64,000 bases of DNA from contig NZ_JAKZAL010000004.1 in NCBI RefSeq assembly GCF_022538115.1, forward strand, positions 62,001 to 126,000, written 5' to 3'. Shown here piece by piece: positions 42,811 through 51,814 of this stretch (positions are counted from its first letter, which is position 1; each line of letters opens with the position of its first letter). Source of the DNA: Cognataquiflexum rubidum. GTDB lineage: Bacteria > Bacteroidota > Bacteroidia > Cytophagales > Cyclobacteriaceae. Made by a program: the position numbers and the translations under genes. The notes under the pieces were generated by a model. The model did no database searches. It worked only from the letters and a program-made list of their open reading frames with translations, and was not told where the DNA came from.

Positions 42811-44241
42811 ATGCCTGTGTCAATGTCAAAAGTAAGCCCATCATTTATAACAGAAGATTTTTTGCTGGAAAATAAGTATGCAAAGATTCTATACCATGAC
42901 TACGCTGCCGGTCAACCCATCATTGATTACCACAATCATTTGGCTCCGGATCAAATAGCAGAGAATAAAATTTTCGAAAACATCACTTCCATTTGGCTGG
43001 CAGGTGATCATTATAAATGGAGGGCAATGCGTGCTTTGGGTATTTCCGAAGAATACATCACAGGAAAGGCAAGTGATTGGGAAAAATTTGAAAGATGGGC
43101 CTATGCCGTTCCCTATACCATGAGAAACCCGCTATACCATTGGACCCATTTGGAACTGATGCGGTATTTTGGAATACATCATACACTGAATCAAAACAAT
43201 GCAAGGGATATATATGAACTGACCAGCAGTCAACTTCAATCTCCCGAATTCAGTACCCAAGGATTGCTGTCAAAAATGAATGTGAAGGTGGTCTGCACTA
43301 CGGACGATCCTACCGACAGCCTGATCCATCATCAGAATTTTGCCAAACAAGGAACAGGTTTAAAAATGAAACCGGCTTTCCGGCCTGATAAAGCCTTTGC
43401 GGTCGAAAATCCCTTGACTTACCACAGCTATATCGAAAAGCTATCTGCAGCCTCTTCTATTTCCATCAATTCCTTCGATGATCTTTTGGCAGCACTTCAA
43501 AACAGGATAGAATTTTTTCATCAGGTGGGTGGAAGACTTTCGGATCATGGTTTGGAAAGCCTGTACTTTGAACCGGATTCAAATCTTGATTTGGATACCA
43601 TATTCAAGAAAGCAATTTCGGCACAAGTTCTGAGCAAAGAAGAAATCTCATTCTTCAAATACCGGACATTGATAGAATTGGGAAAAATGTACCATGCCAA
43701 AGGTTGGGTACAACAGTTCCATTTGGGTGCTTTGAGAAACAACAACACCAGAAGTCTTACCAAATTGGGACCTGACACCGGATTTGATTCCATCGGGGAT
43801 TTCAGTCAGGCTTCTGCCCTGTCGGGATTTCTCAATGAATTGGATAAATCCGACCAATTAGCCAAGACCGTCATCTACAACCTCAATCCATCAGACAATG
43901 AAGTAATCGCTACCATGGCAGGCAATTTCAACGATGGAAGTATCAAAGGAAAAATTCAGTTTGGGTCGGCTTGGTGGTTTTTGGATCAAAAAGACGGCAT
44001 GGAAAAACAGATCAATTCCCTGTCTAATATTGGCTTGATATCCTGTTTTGTCGGGATGCTTACTGATTCCAGAAGTTTTCTTTCCTTTCCGCGGCATGAA
44101 TATTTCCGAAGGATTTTATGCAACCTATTTGGAAGGGATATCGCAAATGGAGAATTACCAAATGATGAGCAGTGGATCGGGAAAATCATCTCAGACATCT
44201 GTTACAATAATGCCAATGAGTATTTTGATTTCGGTAATTAA
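42811..44241 (+). CDS. uxaC: Glucuronate isomerase
   Basis: A 476-residue UxaC, a cytoplasmic metal-dependent aldose-ketose isomerase converting glucuronate to fructuronate (and galacturonate to tagaturonate). Family signatures are visible from the start: FITEDFLLENKYAKILYHDYA, then IIDYHNHLAPDQI with the metal-binding histidines, and later CTTDDPTDSL and GWVQQFHLGALRNNN. The length is normal for the family. The ATG at 42811 or 42823 is used; the upstream TTG at 42802 is less likely. The SDR-type uxuB follows after 11 bases, so it opens the uronate operon. Confidence 0.95.
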   Translation: MPVSMSKVSPSFITEDFLLENKYAKILYHDYAAGQPIIDYHNHLAPDQIAENKIFENITSIWLAGDHYKWRAMRALGISEEYITGKASDWEKFERWAYAVPYTMRNPLYHWTHLELMRYFGIHHTLNQNNARDIYELTSSQLQSPEFSTQGLLSKMNVKVVCTTDDPTDSLIHHQNFAKQGTGLKMKPAFRPDKAFAVENPLTYHSYIEKLSAASSISINSFDDLLAALQNRIEFFHQVGGRLSDHGLESLYFEPDSNLDLDTIFKKAISAQVLSKEEISFFKYRTLIELGKMYHAKGWVQQFHLGALRNNNTRSLTKLGPDTGFDSIGDFSQASALSGFLNELDKSDQLAKTVIYNLNPSDNEVIATMAGNFNDGSIKGKIQFGSAWWFLDQKDGMEKQINSLSNIGLISCFVGMLTDSRSFLSFPRHEYFRRILCNLFGRDIANGELPNDEQWIGKIISDICYNNANEYFDFGN

Positions 44242-44252
44242 CCAAAACCAGC

Positions 44253-45059
44253 ATGTTTGATATCACAGATAAAAAAATAATCATTACCGGTGCCACCGGA
44301 GTTTTAGGCGAAGCGATGGCTTTTCACCTAGCTAAGGAAGGTGCCAACGTGTTAGTTATTGGCAGGACAGCATCAAAAGTTGAAAAATTGGTCAGCGAAA
44401 TCAGGTCTAGAAATGGGAAAGCAGATGGGTTTTTAGCGGATGTGACCAAAGAGAATCAAGTGGAAGCTGCCGCCCGACAGATCCAATCAAGATATCGAAC
44501 CGTTGATATTCTTATCAACCTTGCGGGAGGAAACTTACCCGGTGCTGTGGTCAGACCGGATCAGACGATAGGTGAATTGTCCGTTGAGGCTGTAAAAAAT
44601 GTCATGGATTTAAATTATCAGGGCACATTCATTCCTATCAAACATTTTATTCCATTGATGCTGCCTAACAGTAAGGGGAATATCATCAATATCTCCTCCA
44701 TGGCGGCGAGCAGACCGATGACCCGAGTGATGGGTTATGCATCTGCCAAAGCTGCTATCGATAACCTGACCAAATGGATGGCAGTGGAGCTCAACACCAA
44801 ATATGGACCTGACTTCCGGGTCAATGCCATTGCTCCCGGATTTTTTCTGACTGAGCAAAACAGGTCATTGCTCACAGAAGGAGACGGAAGCCTTACCCAA
44901 AGAGGAAATCAGATCATCAACCACACGCCAATGGCCCGATTCGGAAAACCCGAGGACTTGTTGGGAACACTTCAGTGGCTTTGTTCTGATGCTTCAAAGT
45001 TTGTGACAGGGACAATTATCGCAGTCGATGGAGGTTTCAGTGCTTATTCCGGGGTGTAA
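44253..45059 (+). CDS. uxuB: D-mannonate oxidoreductase, SDR type
   Basis: A 268-residue SDR. The cofactor motif TGATGVLG is at residues 13-20, NLAGGN replaces NNAG at about 89, and the catalytic residues lie in ISSMAAS and YASAKAAI. The TPMARFGKPEDLLG stretch and C-terminal AVDGGFSAYSGV match the SDR enzymes that replace classical UxuB in Bacillus (YjmF) and Bacteroidota. It reduces fructuronate to mannonate. The assignment rests on the sequence and on its place between uxaC and uxuA. A 200-base spacer with tandem repeats separates it from uxuA. Confidence 0.85.
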   Translation: MFDITDKKIIITGATGVLGEAMAFHLAKEGANVLVIGRTASKVEKLVSEIRSRNGKADGFLADVTKENQVEAAARQIQSRYRTVDILINLAGGNLPGAVVRPDQTIGELSVEAVKNVMDLNYQGTFIPIKHFIPLMLPNSKGNIINISSMAASRPMTRVMGYASAKAAIDNLTKWMAVELNTKYGPDFRVNAIAPGFFLTEQNRSLLTEGDGSLTQRGNQIINHTPMARFGKPEDLLGTLQWLCSDASKFVTGTIIAVDGGFSAYSGV

Positions 45060-45175
45060 AAAGACGCAAGATATAAGACAAAAGACTCAAGATGTGAGAT
45101 TTGAGACAAAGATTAATCTTGATTGAACAAAGTATTAAGTACCAAGTACCAAGCCTCCTGACAACGCGAAGCAGA

Positions 45176-45247
45176 CAACAATTACAACAACTACAACATT
45201 TCCAACCACTACAACCATTACAACCACTACAACAATTACAACCCTTA
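45176..45247 (+). repeat. 9-bp tandem repeat directly upstream of uxuA
   Basis: Eight 9-bp units of the form CAACMAYTA (CAACAATTA, CAACAACTA, CAACATTTC, CAACCACTA, CAACCATTA, CAACCACTA, CAACAATTA, CAACCCTTA) run from 45176 to 45247, ending 12 bases before the uxuA ATG. The strand is almost free of G. The sequence before it (45061-45155) also has simple repetitive motifs such as AAGACGCAAGATATAAGAC and AAGTACCAAGTACCAAG. If translated it would add a Gln/Leu-rich tail to UxuA, but a start at 45260 is more credible. Confidence 0.8.
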
Positions 45248-45259
45248 CTACAAAATACT

Positions 45260-46441
45260 ATGGCTTATAAAATGGAGCAAACCATGCGTTGGTATGGTCC
45301 CAAAGATCCGGTGAGTTTGGCAGATATCCGTCAGGCAGGTGCCACAGGAATTGTATCTGCCCTTCACCATATCCCAAACGGAGAAATTTGGACCAAAGAG
45401 GAAATCAGAACGCGAAAAAATACCATCGAATCAGCAGGCTTGAAATGGTCTGTGGTGGAATCTGTTCCCGTCCATGAAAACATCAAAACCAAGTCAGGGG
45501 ATTTCCTAAGAAACATAGAAAATTACAAAACCACCTTAGAAAACCTTGCTTCAGAAGGCATCCAAATCGTCTGCTATAATTTTATGCCGATTTTGGATTG
45601 GACGAGGACAGAATTGGCATGGACACTTCCCAATGGCGCAAAGGCGCTTCGGTTTGAGAAAAAGGAAGTCGTGGCCTTCGATTTGTTTATGTTGAAAAGA
45701 AAAGGTGCCGAAAAGGAATATACTCCACAGGAAATCCAAAAAGCCAAAGAATTTTTTGAAAACGCTTCTGAAGAAACTCTCAAAAGGGTGAATGACAATA
45801 TCCTCAAAGGTCTTCCTGGATCTGAAGAAGGCTATACCATGGAGCAGTTTCAGGCCGCTTTGGACTCTTACCAAGGAATCGGACATGCAGAGTTAGAGAG
45901 AAACCTTCAACTTTTTTTGGATGCAATACTGCCGATTGCTGAGAAAAACGGGGTCAAAATGGCCATACATCCCGATGACCCTCCTTTTGATGTTTTTGGA
46001 TTGCCAAGAGTGATGAGTACCGCAAAGGATATGAAAAGGCTCATTTCGGATAATAACAGCCCAAATAATGGATTTACTTTCTGCACAGGATCTTATGGTG
46101 TCAGAGCGGACAATGACCTTCCTGCAATGGTTGAAGCGTTTGGAGACCATATCCATTTTATCCACCTCAGAAGCACAAGAAGGGACGTCGATGGCAACTT
46201 CTATGAAGATGACCACTTGACCGGTGATGTACCCATGGAAGCAGTGATCCATCAAATTCTGAAAGTCCAGCAAAAACGTCAAATATCCATTCCGATGCGT
46301 CCTGACCATGGTCATCAGATGTTGGATGATATCAAAAAACCGATTGTCAATCCTGGTTATACTGCAATCGGAAGGTTGAAAGGTTTGGCAGAAATCCGGG
46401 GAGTGGAAGCAGGTCTGATTTATTCAGGGATTCTCAAGTGA
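45260..46441 (+). CDS. uxuA: Mannonate dehydratase
   Basis: A 393-residue UxuA, a TIM-barrel enzyme that converts D-mannonate to 2-keto-3-deoxygluconate using Fe2+ or Mn2+. Family motifs are readable: [20 protein letters not shown] near the N-terminus, [39 protein letters not shown] and [13 protein letters not shown], which together bring the metal-binding His, Cys and Asp residues. The ATG at 45260 restores the normal family start; the longer frame adds 53 Gln/Leu-rich residues translated from a tandem repeat. It is the last gene of the uronate operon; KDG kinase and aldolase are not in the window. Confidence 0.95.
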   Translation: MAYKMEQTMRWYGPKDPVSLADIRQAGATGIVSALHHIPNGEIWTKEEIRTRKNTIESAGLKWSVVESVPVHENIKTKSGDFLRNIENYKTTLENLASEGIQIVCYNFMPILDWTRTELAWTLPNGAKALRFEKKEVVAFDLFMLKRKGAEKEYTPQEIQKAKEFFENASEETLKRVNDNILKGLPGSEEGYTMEQFQAALDSYQGIGHAELERNLQLFLDAILPIAEKNGVKMAIHPDDPPFDVFGLPRVMSTAKDMKRLISDNNSPNNGFTFCTGSYGVRADNDLPAMVEAFGDHIHFIHLRSTRRDVDGNFYEDDHLTGDVPMEAVIHQILKVQQKRQISIPMRPDHGHQMLDDIKKPIVNPGYTAIGRLKGLAEIRGVEAGLIYSGILK

Positions 46442-46465
46442 TTTTGAGCGAGAAATTATCAGGAA

Positions 46466-47167
46466 TCAACGCCCGATCAGTTCATCGATGATTTCATTTC
46501 TTCTATTTCTGGACATGGGAACTTTTGTTTTTCCCATGTCTATTTCATTGCCTTTTATTCCCTTGACGTGGTTTTTGGAAATAATGTAGGTCTTGTGAAT
46601 CCTCAGGAATCTGTCAGTAGGAAGGTTTTCCTCCATGCTTTTCATAGTCATGAGTGTAATCAGCCGACCTTCGCCGGTGTGGATCGCTACATAATTCTCC
46701 ATTCCTTCGATGTAAATGATATCCTGGAGCAAGACCCTTTTCAGGATATTATCGACTTTGACAAAAATCGATTCTTTTTGAATCGGGTTTTCTTTAGGAT
46801 TTTGTCTTAGTTGGAATAAATCCTTGGCTTTGTTTACAGCTTTCAAAAACCTGCCAAAGGGATAAGGTTTGACCAAATAATCCACCACATCCAATTCAAA
46901 TCCCTGTAGGGCATAATTGGGATAAGCAGTGGTCAGGATCACCATCGGTGGCGTTTGGAGAGATTTGAGAAAGTCAATTCCCGTGATTTTGGGCATTTGG
47001 ATATCCAAAAACATCAGATCCAGCTTTTCAATTTTGAGCACCTCATTGGCTTCAAGGGCGTTTTCGCAGGTAGCACAAAGCTCCAAGGAATCAATTTCCC
47101 TGACATAGCTTTTCAGTCCTTCCCTTGCAAGCGGTTCGTCCTCTACAATGATTGTCCGGATTTTCAT
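46466..47167 (-). CDS. LytTR-family response regulator
   Basis: A 233-residue two-component regulator. The receiver domain covers residues 1-118 with phospho-acceptor Asp55 in LMFLDIQMPKITG and the acidic pair Glu9-Asp10. The LytTR DNA-binding domain covers about 135-233 (DIIYIEGMENYVAIHT, then RFLRIHKTYIIS). LytTR proteins bind paired 9-bp direct repeats 12-13 bases apart. It is the second gene after its sensor kinase, with one base between them. A matching direct repeat lies upstream of the kinase at 48374-48403, so autoregulation and control of the hydrolase are plausible. Confidence 0.92.
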   Translation of the reverse strand: MKIRTIIVEDEPLAREGLKSYVREIDSLELCATCENALEANEVLKIEKLDLMFLDIQMPKITGIDFLKSLQTPPMVILTTAYPNYALQGFELDVVDYLVKPYPFGRFLKAVNKAKDLFQLRQNPKENPIQKESIFVKVDNILKRVLLQDIIYIEGMENYVAIHTGEGRLITLMTMKSMEENLPTDRFLRIHKTYIISKNHVKGIKGNEIDMGKTKVPMSRNRRNEIIDELIGR

Positions 47168-47168
47168 A

Positions 47169-48224
47169 TTACTTCATTCTGATTTTCAACCTGACTTCGT
47201 AACTGTCATTTTCCGCTTTGGTTTCAATCCAATGGGATTTTGGATAGAGCAGTTCTAGCCTCCTTTTGATATTTACAAGTCCTATTCCCCCTGTATTTCT
47301 TGCATGATTTTTTTCTTTGGGTTCGGTGGTGTTGTAAAAATAAGCCAAAAGGAAACCATCCTCCAACCAAATTTTAACCTTGACTATATTGGGTCGATCG
47401 GTATGGGTGGACAGATGTTTGAAACAATTTTCAAGAAACGGAATCAGAATCAACGGGGCAATTGAAAAGTCTTCAAGATTATCGCCTTCTTCAAACGACA
47501 GTTCGAGGCGCTCCCCTTTGCGGATTTTTTCCAGTTCAATATAATTTTTGAGATACTCGATTTCCTGCTGTATTTCTATCTTTTCGGCCGAAAAATCATA
47601 AAGTTGGGAACGAAGCAAATTGGAAAGTTTGATCAAAGTATCCGATGCCAATTCGGGATTGATCCGGATCAAAACATACACACTGTTGATGGCATTGAAA
47701 AGGAAATGGGGATTGACTTGGGATTTCAGAAACTGCAATTCGCTTTCAAGTCTTTCTTTCTCTAGCAATTCATTTTTCCGATGCATTTTCCGGGTTTCAA
47801 AATATCCCTTTATCGCCAACATGATGCCTGCGGCAAAGAAATTGGAGAAGAAAAATACAGAGATGATTTGGAAAAAAGGAGCTTGAAAAAGGTCATCTGG
47901 AGATTTACCCATGATCAATGCTATTGCAGCATACATCAACAACGACAGCAATACACAAAGACCCAAAAATGAAATCAGAAATAGAAATGAACGGTCTTTC
48001 TTCAGTAATTTGGGATTGAGGAAGTATTGGGAGGTATAATAAAGAGTCGCATGCGAAAACAGATACACCGAGGTTACTTTCATAAGCAGGCTGAAGTCCT
48101 TATACATACTCTGGTATGTAAATAGCCAAAACACATAATACAACATCCAAAACAGGATATGATGGACTTTATACCGGCCTATTTTTGATAGAATACCATA
48201 GGTCCAATTTCCGAGATTTACCAT
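47169..48224 (-). CDS. LytS-type sensor histidine kinase
   Basis: A 351-residue membrane kinase of the His_kinase (PF06580) type. Four hydrophobic helices lie in about residues 20-145. The phospho-acceptor is His173 in VNPHFLFNAINS, and the ATPase region carries the N-box PFLENCFKHLS and the glycine motif GGIGLVNIKRRLELLY. Such kinases sense membrane or cell-envelope cues with their helices. There is no separate sensor domain. It is the first gene of the pair with the LytTR regulator and diverges from the exported alpha/beta hydrolase, with a 362-base spacer. Confidence 0.9.
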   Translation of the reverse strand: MVNLGNWTYGILSKIGRYKVHHILFWMLYYVFWLFTYQSMYKDFSLLMKVTSVYLFSHATLYYTSQYFLNPKLLKKDRSFLFLISFLGLCVLLSLLMYAAIALIMGKSPDDLFQAPFFQIISVFFFSNFFAAGIMLAIKGYFETRKMHRKNELLEKERLESELQFLKSQVNPHFLFNAINSVYVLIRINPELASDTLIKLSNLLRSQLYDFSAEKIEIQQEIEYLKNYIELEKIRKGERLELSFEEGDNLEDFSIAPLILIPFLENCFKHLSTHTDRPNIVKVKIWLEDGFLLAYFYNTTEPKEKNHARNTGGIGLVNIKRRLELLYPKSHWIETKAENDSYEVRLKIRMK

Positions 48225-48586
48225 TTTAAAATTTGATTAGAAACACTCTTTGCTTTACAGAAGCCCTTTTCATCCGATCTGTATCATGGTTATGCTTCAG
48301 ACCAATCAAATCAAAAACTCTGCTTATGTTTCGAGGCTAAATTAACCATACTCCTATTTTTAAAATATTGGTATTGACCAAAAATAAGAATTACTTGACC
48401 AAAGGGATAATATGAAGGACAAACCAAAATAAATCACCATACCAGGATTATTTACAAGGTAAAAACGGTCTTTTTCAAAAATTTACCCAATTCAAACAGA
48501 TGGTCAGGAAGTAATCTCTCTTCGTCAAATGATTTTTCTCAGTTGGTTTTCAACCTCCAATTTTGGACAAACAAAAACAAAAAACT
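48225..48586. other. Divergent regulatory spacer between kinase and hydrolase genes
   Basis: The spacer holds no gene. Apart from the direct repeat at 48374-48403 there is a small inverted repeat TTGGT-ATTG-ACCAA at 48368-48381 overlapping its left half. No good TAnnTTTG element is evident for either gene. Confidence 0.45.
48374..48403 (+). promoter_or_regulatory. Direct repeat with LytTR-operator geometry
   Basis: TTGACCAAA at 48374-48382 and again at 48395-48403 are identical 9-bp direct repeats with 12 bases between, i.e. two helical turns apart. This is the arrangement known for LytTR response regulators. It lies in the spacer between the LytS-type kinase and the alpha/beta hydrolase. 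Confidence 0.5.
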
Positions 48587-49462
48587 ATGAAAACCAACAA
48601 AATCAAATGGATGTTAGTGGCCTTTATTTTGGTCATCTTCCAAATGTCAACTGTTTCTGCCAACCAAGAATTGATTTCCACCACAGTTGTCGGAAAAGGA
48701 AAGCCTATAATTTTGATCCACGGTATGGCCTGTGCACCTGAAGTTTGGGATGAGTTTGTCGAAAAATATAAAACCAAAAATGAACTCCACTTGGTCAGGA
48801 TCAAAGGATTTGGAAATGGAGAAAAAGGCGAAGCGAATCATTATCTGGAAGAAGTCAAAAATGAATTGATTGCTTATGTGAAGGAAAACAAACTGAATAA
48901 ACCAACCCTCATTGGACACAGCATGGGCGGATTTTTGGGACTTTGGGCTGCAGCTGAGGCACCGGATGTTTTTGGCAGAATCGTGTCAGTGGACGGTGTG
49001 CCTTATTTTCCGGTTTTGGTAATGCCCGGAATCACCGCCGAGACAGCCAAAGCAGTTTCTTCCCAAATGACCACAGCCATGTCAAACATGTCACCTGAGG
49101 CTGCAAAGGCAAATCAGGAAATGATGATCGCATCCATGATTGCCACTGAAGCTAAGCGTCCTAAGGTGGTCGAAATGGGAATAAAAAGCAATCCTGCCGT
49201 CATAGGGCAAGCTTATGGTGAAATGTACACCACGGACATCAGGCCATTAATGGATAAAATCAAAGTTCCTGTCTTGGTTTTTGGTTCTTGGGCTGCTTAT
49301 GAACCTTATGGCTCAACAAAAGAATCTGTTGAAAAAAATATGGATGACCAATTGAAAACCATTCCTGAATACAAGCTATTGATAGCCGAAAGCGCTTACC
49401 ACTTTGTTTTTTATGACGAACCGGATTGGTTTTATTCCGAGCTGGACAAGTTCTTGGATTGA
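48587..49462 (+). CDS. Exported alpha/beta hydrolase
   Basis: A 291-residue alpha/beta-hydrolase-fold protein with a signal peptide (residues 1-24, ending TVSA). The oxyanion strand GKPIILIHGMACAPEVWDE and the nucleophile elbow GHSMGG (Ser112) are clear; the histidine is His272 in ESAYHFVFYDEP. The strand that normally carries the acidic residue reads VLVFGSWAAYEPYG, with no Asp, so a Glu or another position may serve. The substrate is unknown. It diverges from the LytTR/LytS genes and shares with them a candidate operator, which suggests that it belongs to that regulon. The ATG at 48587 is chosen for the signal peptide. Confidence 0.85.
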   Translation: MKTNKIKWMLVAFILVIFQMSTVSANQELISTTVVGKGKPIILIHGMACAPEVWDEFVEKYKTKNELHLVRIKGFGNGEKGEANHYLEEVKNELIAYVKENKLNKPTLIGHSMGGFLGLWAAAEAPDVFGRIVSVDGVPYFPVLVMPGITAETAKAVSSQMTTAMSNMSPEAAKANQEMMIASMIATEAKRPKVVEMGIKSNPAVIGQAYGEMYTTDIRPLMDKIKVPVLVFGSWAAYEPYGSTKESVEKNMDDQLKTIPEYKLLIAESAYHFVFYDEPDWFYSELDKFLD

Positions 49463-49670
49463 TTCCAAAAAAATTTATTCGAACAAACTCCTGCTCATTT
49501 CTATATAGAACCATTAAAAAACCTATGATGCCTATTAATAAATTTAATTCAACATTAGGGATTATGGTTCGTTTTAACCTGAAGACAATGGCCCAGAATA
49601 CCTTTCTGCTCATACGGAGAGTAAGGCTTTTCTTGAAGTTTAGTTGATACCTGTCATTGGATACAAAAAT

Positions 49671-49691
49671 AAAGGGGCCTTGAGCCCCTTT
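49671..49691. terminator. Bidirectional terminator between hydrolase and glgB
   Basis: The stem AAAGGGGC / GCCCCTTT (49671-49678 and 49684-49691) lies in the convergent gap and overlaps the glgB stop codon. An A-rich stretch precedes it and T-rich sequence follows it, so it can serve both genes. The 200 bases before it, after the hydrolase stop, show nothing recognisable. Confidence 0.75.
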
Positions 49692-51699
49692 ATTGTTTTT
49701 TGAAAATCAAACAAGTCCTGTTGGGAAGATAAATCTGGAGTTGCTGCTTCTTATCTGTAGAATAAATAGGATTCCCTTCAATTCTTGAAAATCCTCCAAA
49801 TTTTTTGTCGTCCGAGTTTAGGACGATTTTGTACTTTCCTTTTTCGGGAACTTTGAATTCAAAGCCGAAATAGGATTCGGAAACATGGAAGCAAAACGCA
49901 AAAATCAATCCCGCCCTTTCAAAAACGAGGATTTTTTTATCCGGATCCAAATGAAGCTGATTTGCGGGAGGTGAGGCCAAGACCTGATATTCAGAGACCA
50001 ATTTGATCATGGCTTTATCCCAATCAAACAAATCATGGTACCGGAGGTGGTCGGTGTCCACCAAGGACCATTGCCTTCGGGCATATTGGTAGCTCCAATC
50101 ATTGCCTTTTCTGGGAAAATCTATCCATTCGGGATGACCAAATTCATTGCCAATAAAATTCAGGTAGCCCTCTCCGCCAAGTGAAATGGTGATCATCCGG
50201 ATCATTTTATGCAAAGCTACTCCCCTGTCCACTACGAGACTTGACTGAAGCTTTGACATGCTGGAATACATCTCTTTGTCCATCAGCCAAAAAGCAATGG
50301 ATTTGTCCCCTACCAATGCCTGGTCGTGGGATTCTGCATAGGCAATGGTTTTTTCTGTTGCGGGTCTGTTGGTCAGTTCATGCCACATATTGAAAAGATC
50401 CCAATGCTCATCAGGTTGATGTTTCAGTGTTTTGATCCAAAAATCCGGAATCCCCATTGCCAATCTATAGTCAAAACCAATTCCTCCTTCGTCTATTTTC
50501 CGGCAGAGACCTGGCATTCCTGTCACTTCCTCCGCAATGGAAATGGCATTTTGTGAAAAATCATGAATCAACTGATTGGCCAATTGCAGGTAAATCAACG
50601 CATCCACATCCACACCTGCGTCGAAGTATTTTTCCAAATTGTCAAATGAAATGTTTCCATGGTGAAGGTAGATAATGGAGGTAGCTCCATCCCATCTAAA
50701 GCCATCAAAGTGAAATTCCTCAAGCCAATAGCGCACATTGGAGAGTAAGAAATGTTTCACTTCCAATTTGCCATAATCAAACAGTTTGGAGTCCCATCCT
50801 TCATGGTATCCCCTTGGACCGGGATGAAAGTATTGATGGTCCGAACCGTCAAACTCATTCAAACCTTCAAATACATTTTTGACAGCATGTGAGTGGACGA
50901 GGTCCATGACAACAGAAATTCCCATTTCATGGGCTTTGTTGATCAAAAACTTCAATTCTTCCGGAGTTCCAAACCTTGAGGTCGGACAAAAGTAATTGGA
51001 AACGTGATAGCCAAATGATCCATAATAGGGATGCTCCATCACCGCCATCATCTGAATAGTATTATATCCTGCAGCTTTGATTCTTGGAAGTATGTTTTCA
51101 GCGAATTCCATATAGGTACCCACTCCCAGTTTTTCTTGAGCCATCCCAACATGGCATTCATAGATTAGGGGTTGCCTGAGATTCTCCGTAGGGTCAAAAC
51201 CCAGGTCAGTCCATAAAAATTGCTCCTCCGGAAACCAAAGCTGACCTGTAAAATCATGCGTGGCTTCATCCTGAATCACTCTCCGAATATAGGCAGGGAT
51301 CCTGTCCAAGGCTCCATTTTCACCTTCGATGTGTACCTTAACGCTACTTTGATGAACAAAAGAATTTTTATATTCTTCATATGGCAAAAATATCTCCCAA
51401 TCGCCTCGGTGGTCTTTTTTCATTCGATGGCTATACCTGTTCCAATGATTGAAATCACCCATCAAAAATAAGTTAAATGCTTTTGGAGCCCATTCCCGGT
51501 ATACCCAGCCCTTTCTAAAGCTGTCAAAATGAATACCATAGTACTCATGTGCCCGTGCAAACTCCAAAAGGTTGCCATAACCATGGTTTATAAATTTGAT
51601 CGTGGCAAGGTATCTTTCATACCGTTCTTGGATATCCTGCGCATGCGCTTCCAGCCATGGGGAATCCTTTAATATCTGTAAAACTTTAGGATTATTCAC
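49690..51699 (-). CDS. glgB: 1,4-alpha-glucan branching enzyme
   Basis: A 669-residue GH13 branching enzyme. An N-terminal CBM48 domain (HYGIHFDSFRKGWVYREWAP, AFNLFLMGDFNHWNR) precedes the TIM barrel. The nucleophile is Asp337 in GFRWDGATS, the acid/base Glu390 in IAEEVTGMPG, and the third acid lies in YAESHDQA. It introduces alpha-1,6 branches into glycogen. The length and motifs (YYGSFGYHVSNYF) resemble the eukaryotic-like GlgB type found in Bacteroidota. The start is a GTG at 51697-51699. No other glycogen genes are adjacent. A terminator lies at its stop codon. Confidence 0.94.
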   Translation of the reverse strand: MNNPKVLQILKDSPWLEAHAQDIQERYERYLATIKFINHGYGNLLEFARAHEYYGIHFDSFRKGWVYREWAPKAFNLFLMGDFNHWNRYSHRMKKDHRGDWEIFLPYEEYKNSFVHQSSVKVHIEGENGALDRIPAYIRRVIQDEATHDFTGQLWFPEEQFLWTDLGFDPTENLRQPLIYECHVGMAQEKLGVGTYMEFAENILPRIKAAGYNTIQMMAVMEHPYYGSFGYHVSNYFCPTSRFGTPEELKFLINKAHEMGISVVMDLVHSHAVKNVFEGLNEFDGSDHQYFHPGPRGYHEGWDSKLFDYGKLEVKHFLLSNVRYWLEEFHFDGFRWDGATSIIYLHHGNISFDNLEKYFDAGVDVDALIYLQLANQLIHDFSQNAISIAEEVTGMPGLCRKIDEGGIGFDYRLAMGIPDFWIKTLKHQPDEHWDLFNMWHELTNRPATEKTIAYAESHDQALVGDKSIAFWLMDKEMYSSMSKLQSSLVVDRGVALHKMIRMITISLGGEGYLNFIGNEFGHPEWIDFPRKGNDWSYQYARRQWSLVDTDHLRYHDLFDWDKAMIKLVSEYQVLASPPANQLHLDPDKKILVFERAGLIFAFCFHVSESYFGFEFKVPEKGKYKIVLNSDDKKFGGFSRIEGNPIYSTDKKQQLQIYLPNRTCLIFKKQ

Positions 51700-51769
51700 G
51701 AAAAAACCTTTTTGTAATTTTCTAATTTAATTAATATTCAAGCGGCAAACCAACTCTGAGTCTATTTAA

Positions 51770-51802
51770 AAATAAAAAGCATTGCCTTTGTCGCAATGCT
51801 TT
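51770..51802 (-). terminator. Terminator of the bTHX gene
   Basis: The stem AAAGCATTGC / GCAATGCTTT (51776-51785 and 51793-51802), loop seven bases, is followed on the minus strand by a T-rich tail (A-rich on plus, 51771-51778). It lies 13 bases behind the bTHX stop codon. Confidence 0.85.
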
Positions 51803-51814
51803 GATTCCGGAAAA

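Noticed and set aside
45176-45247. CRISPR-like array
   Set aside because: The units are contiguous 9-mers with no spacers and no cas genes; it is a minisatellite.
45101-45259. N-terminal 53-residue Gln/Leu-rich extension of UxuA
   Set aside because: It is read through the 9-bp tandem repeat; the normal family N-terminus begins at the ATG at 45260.
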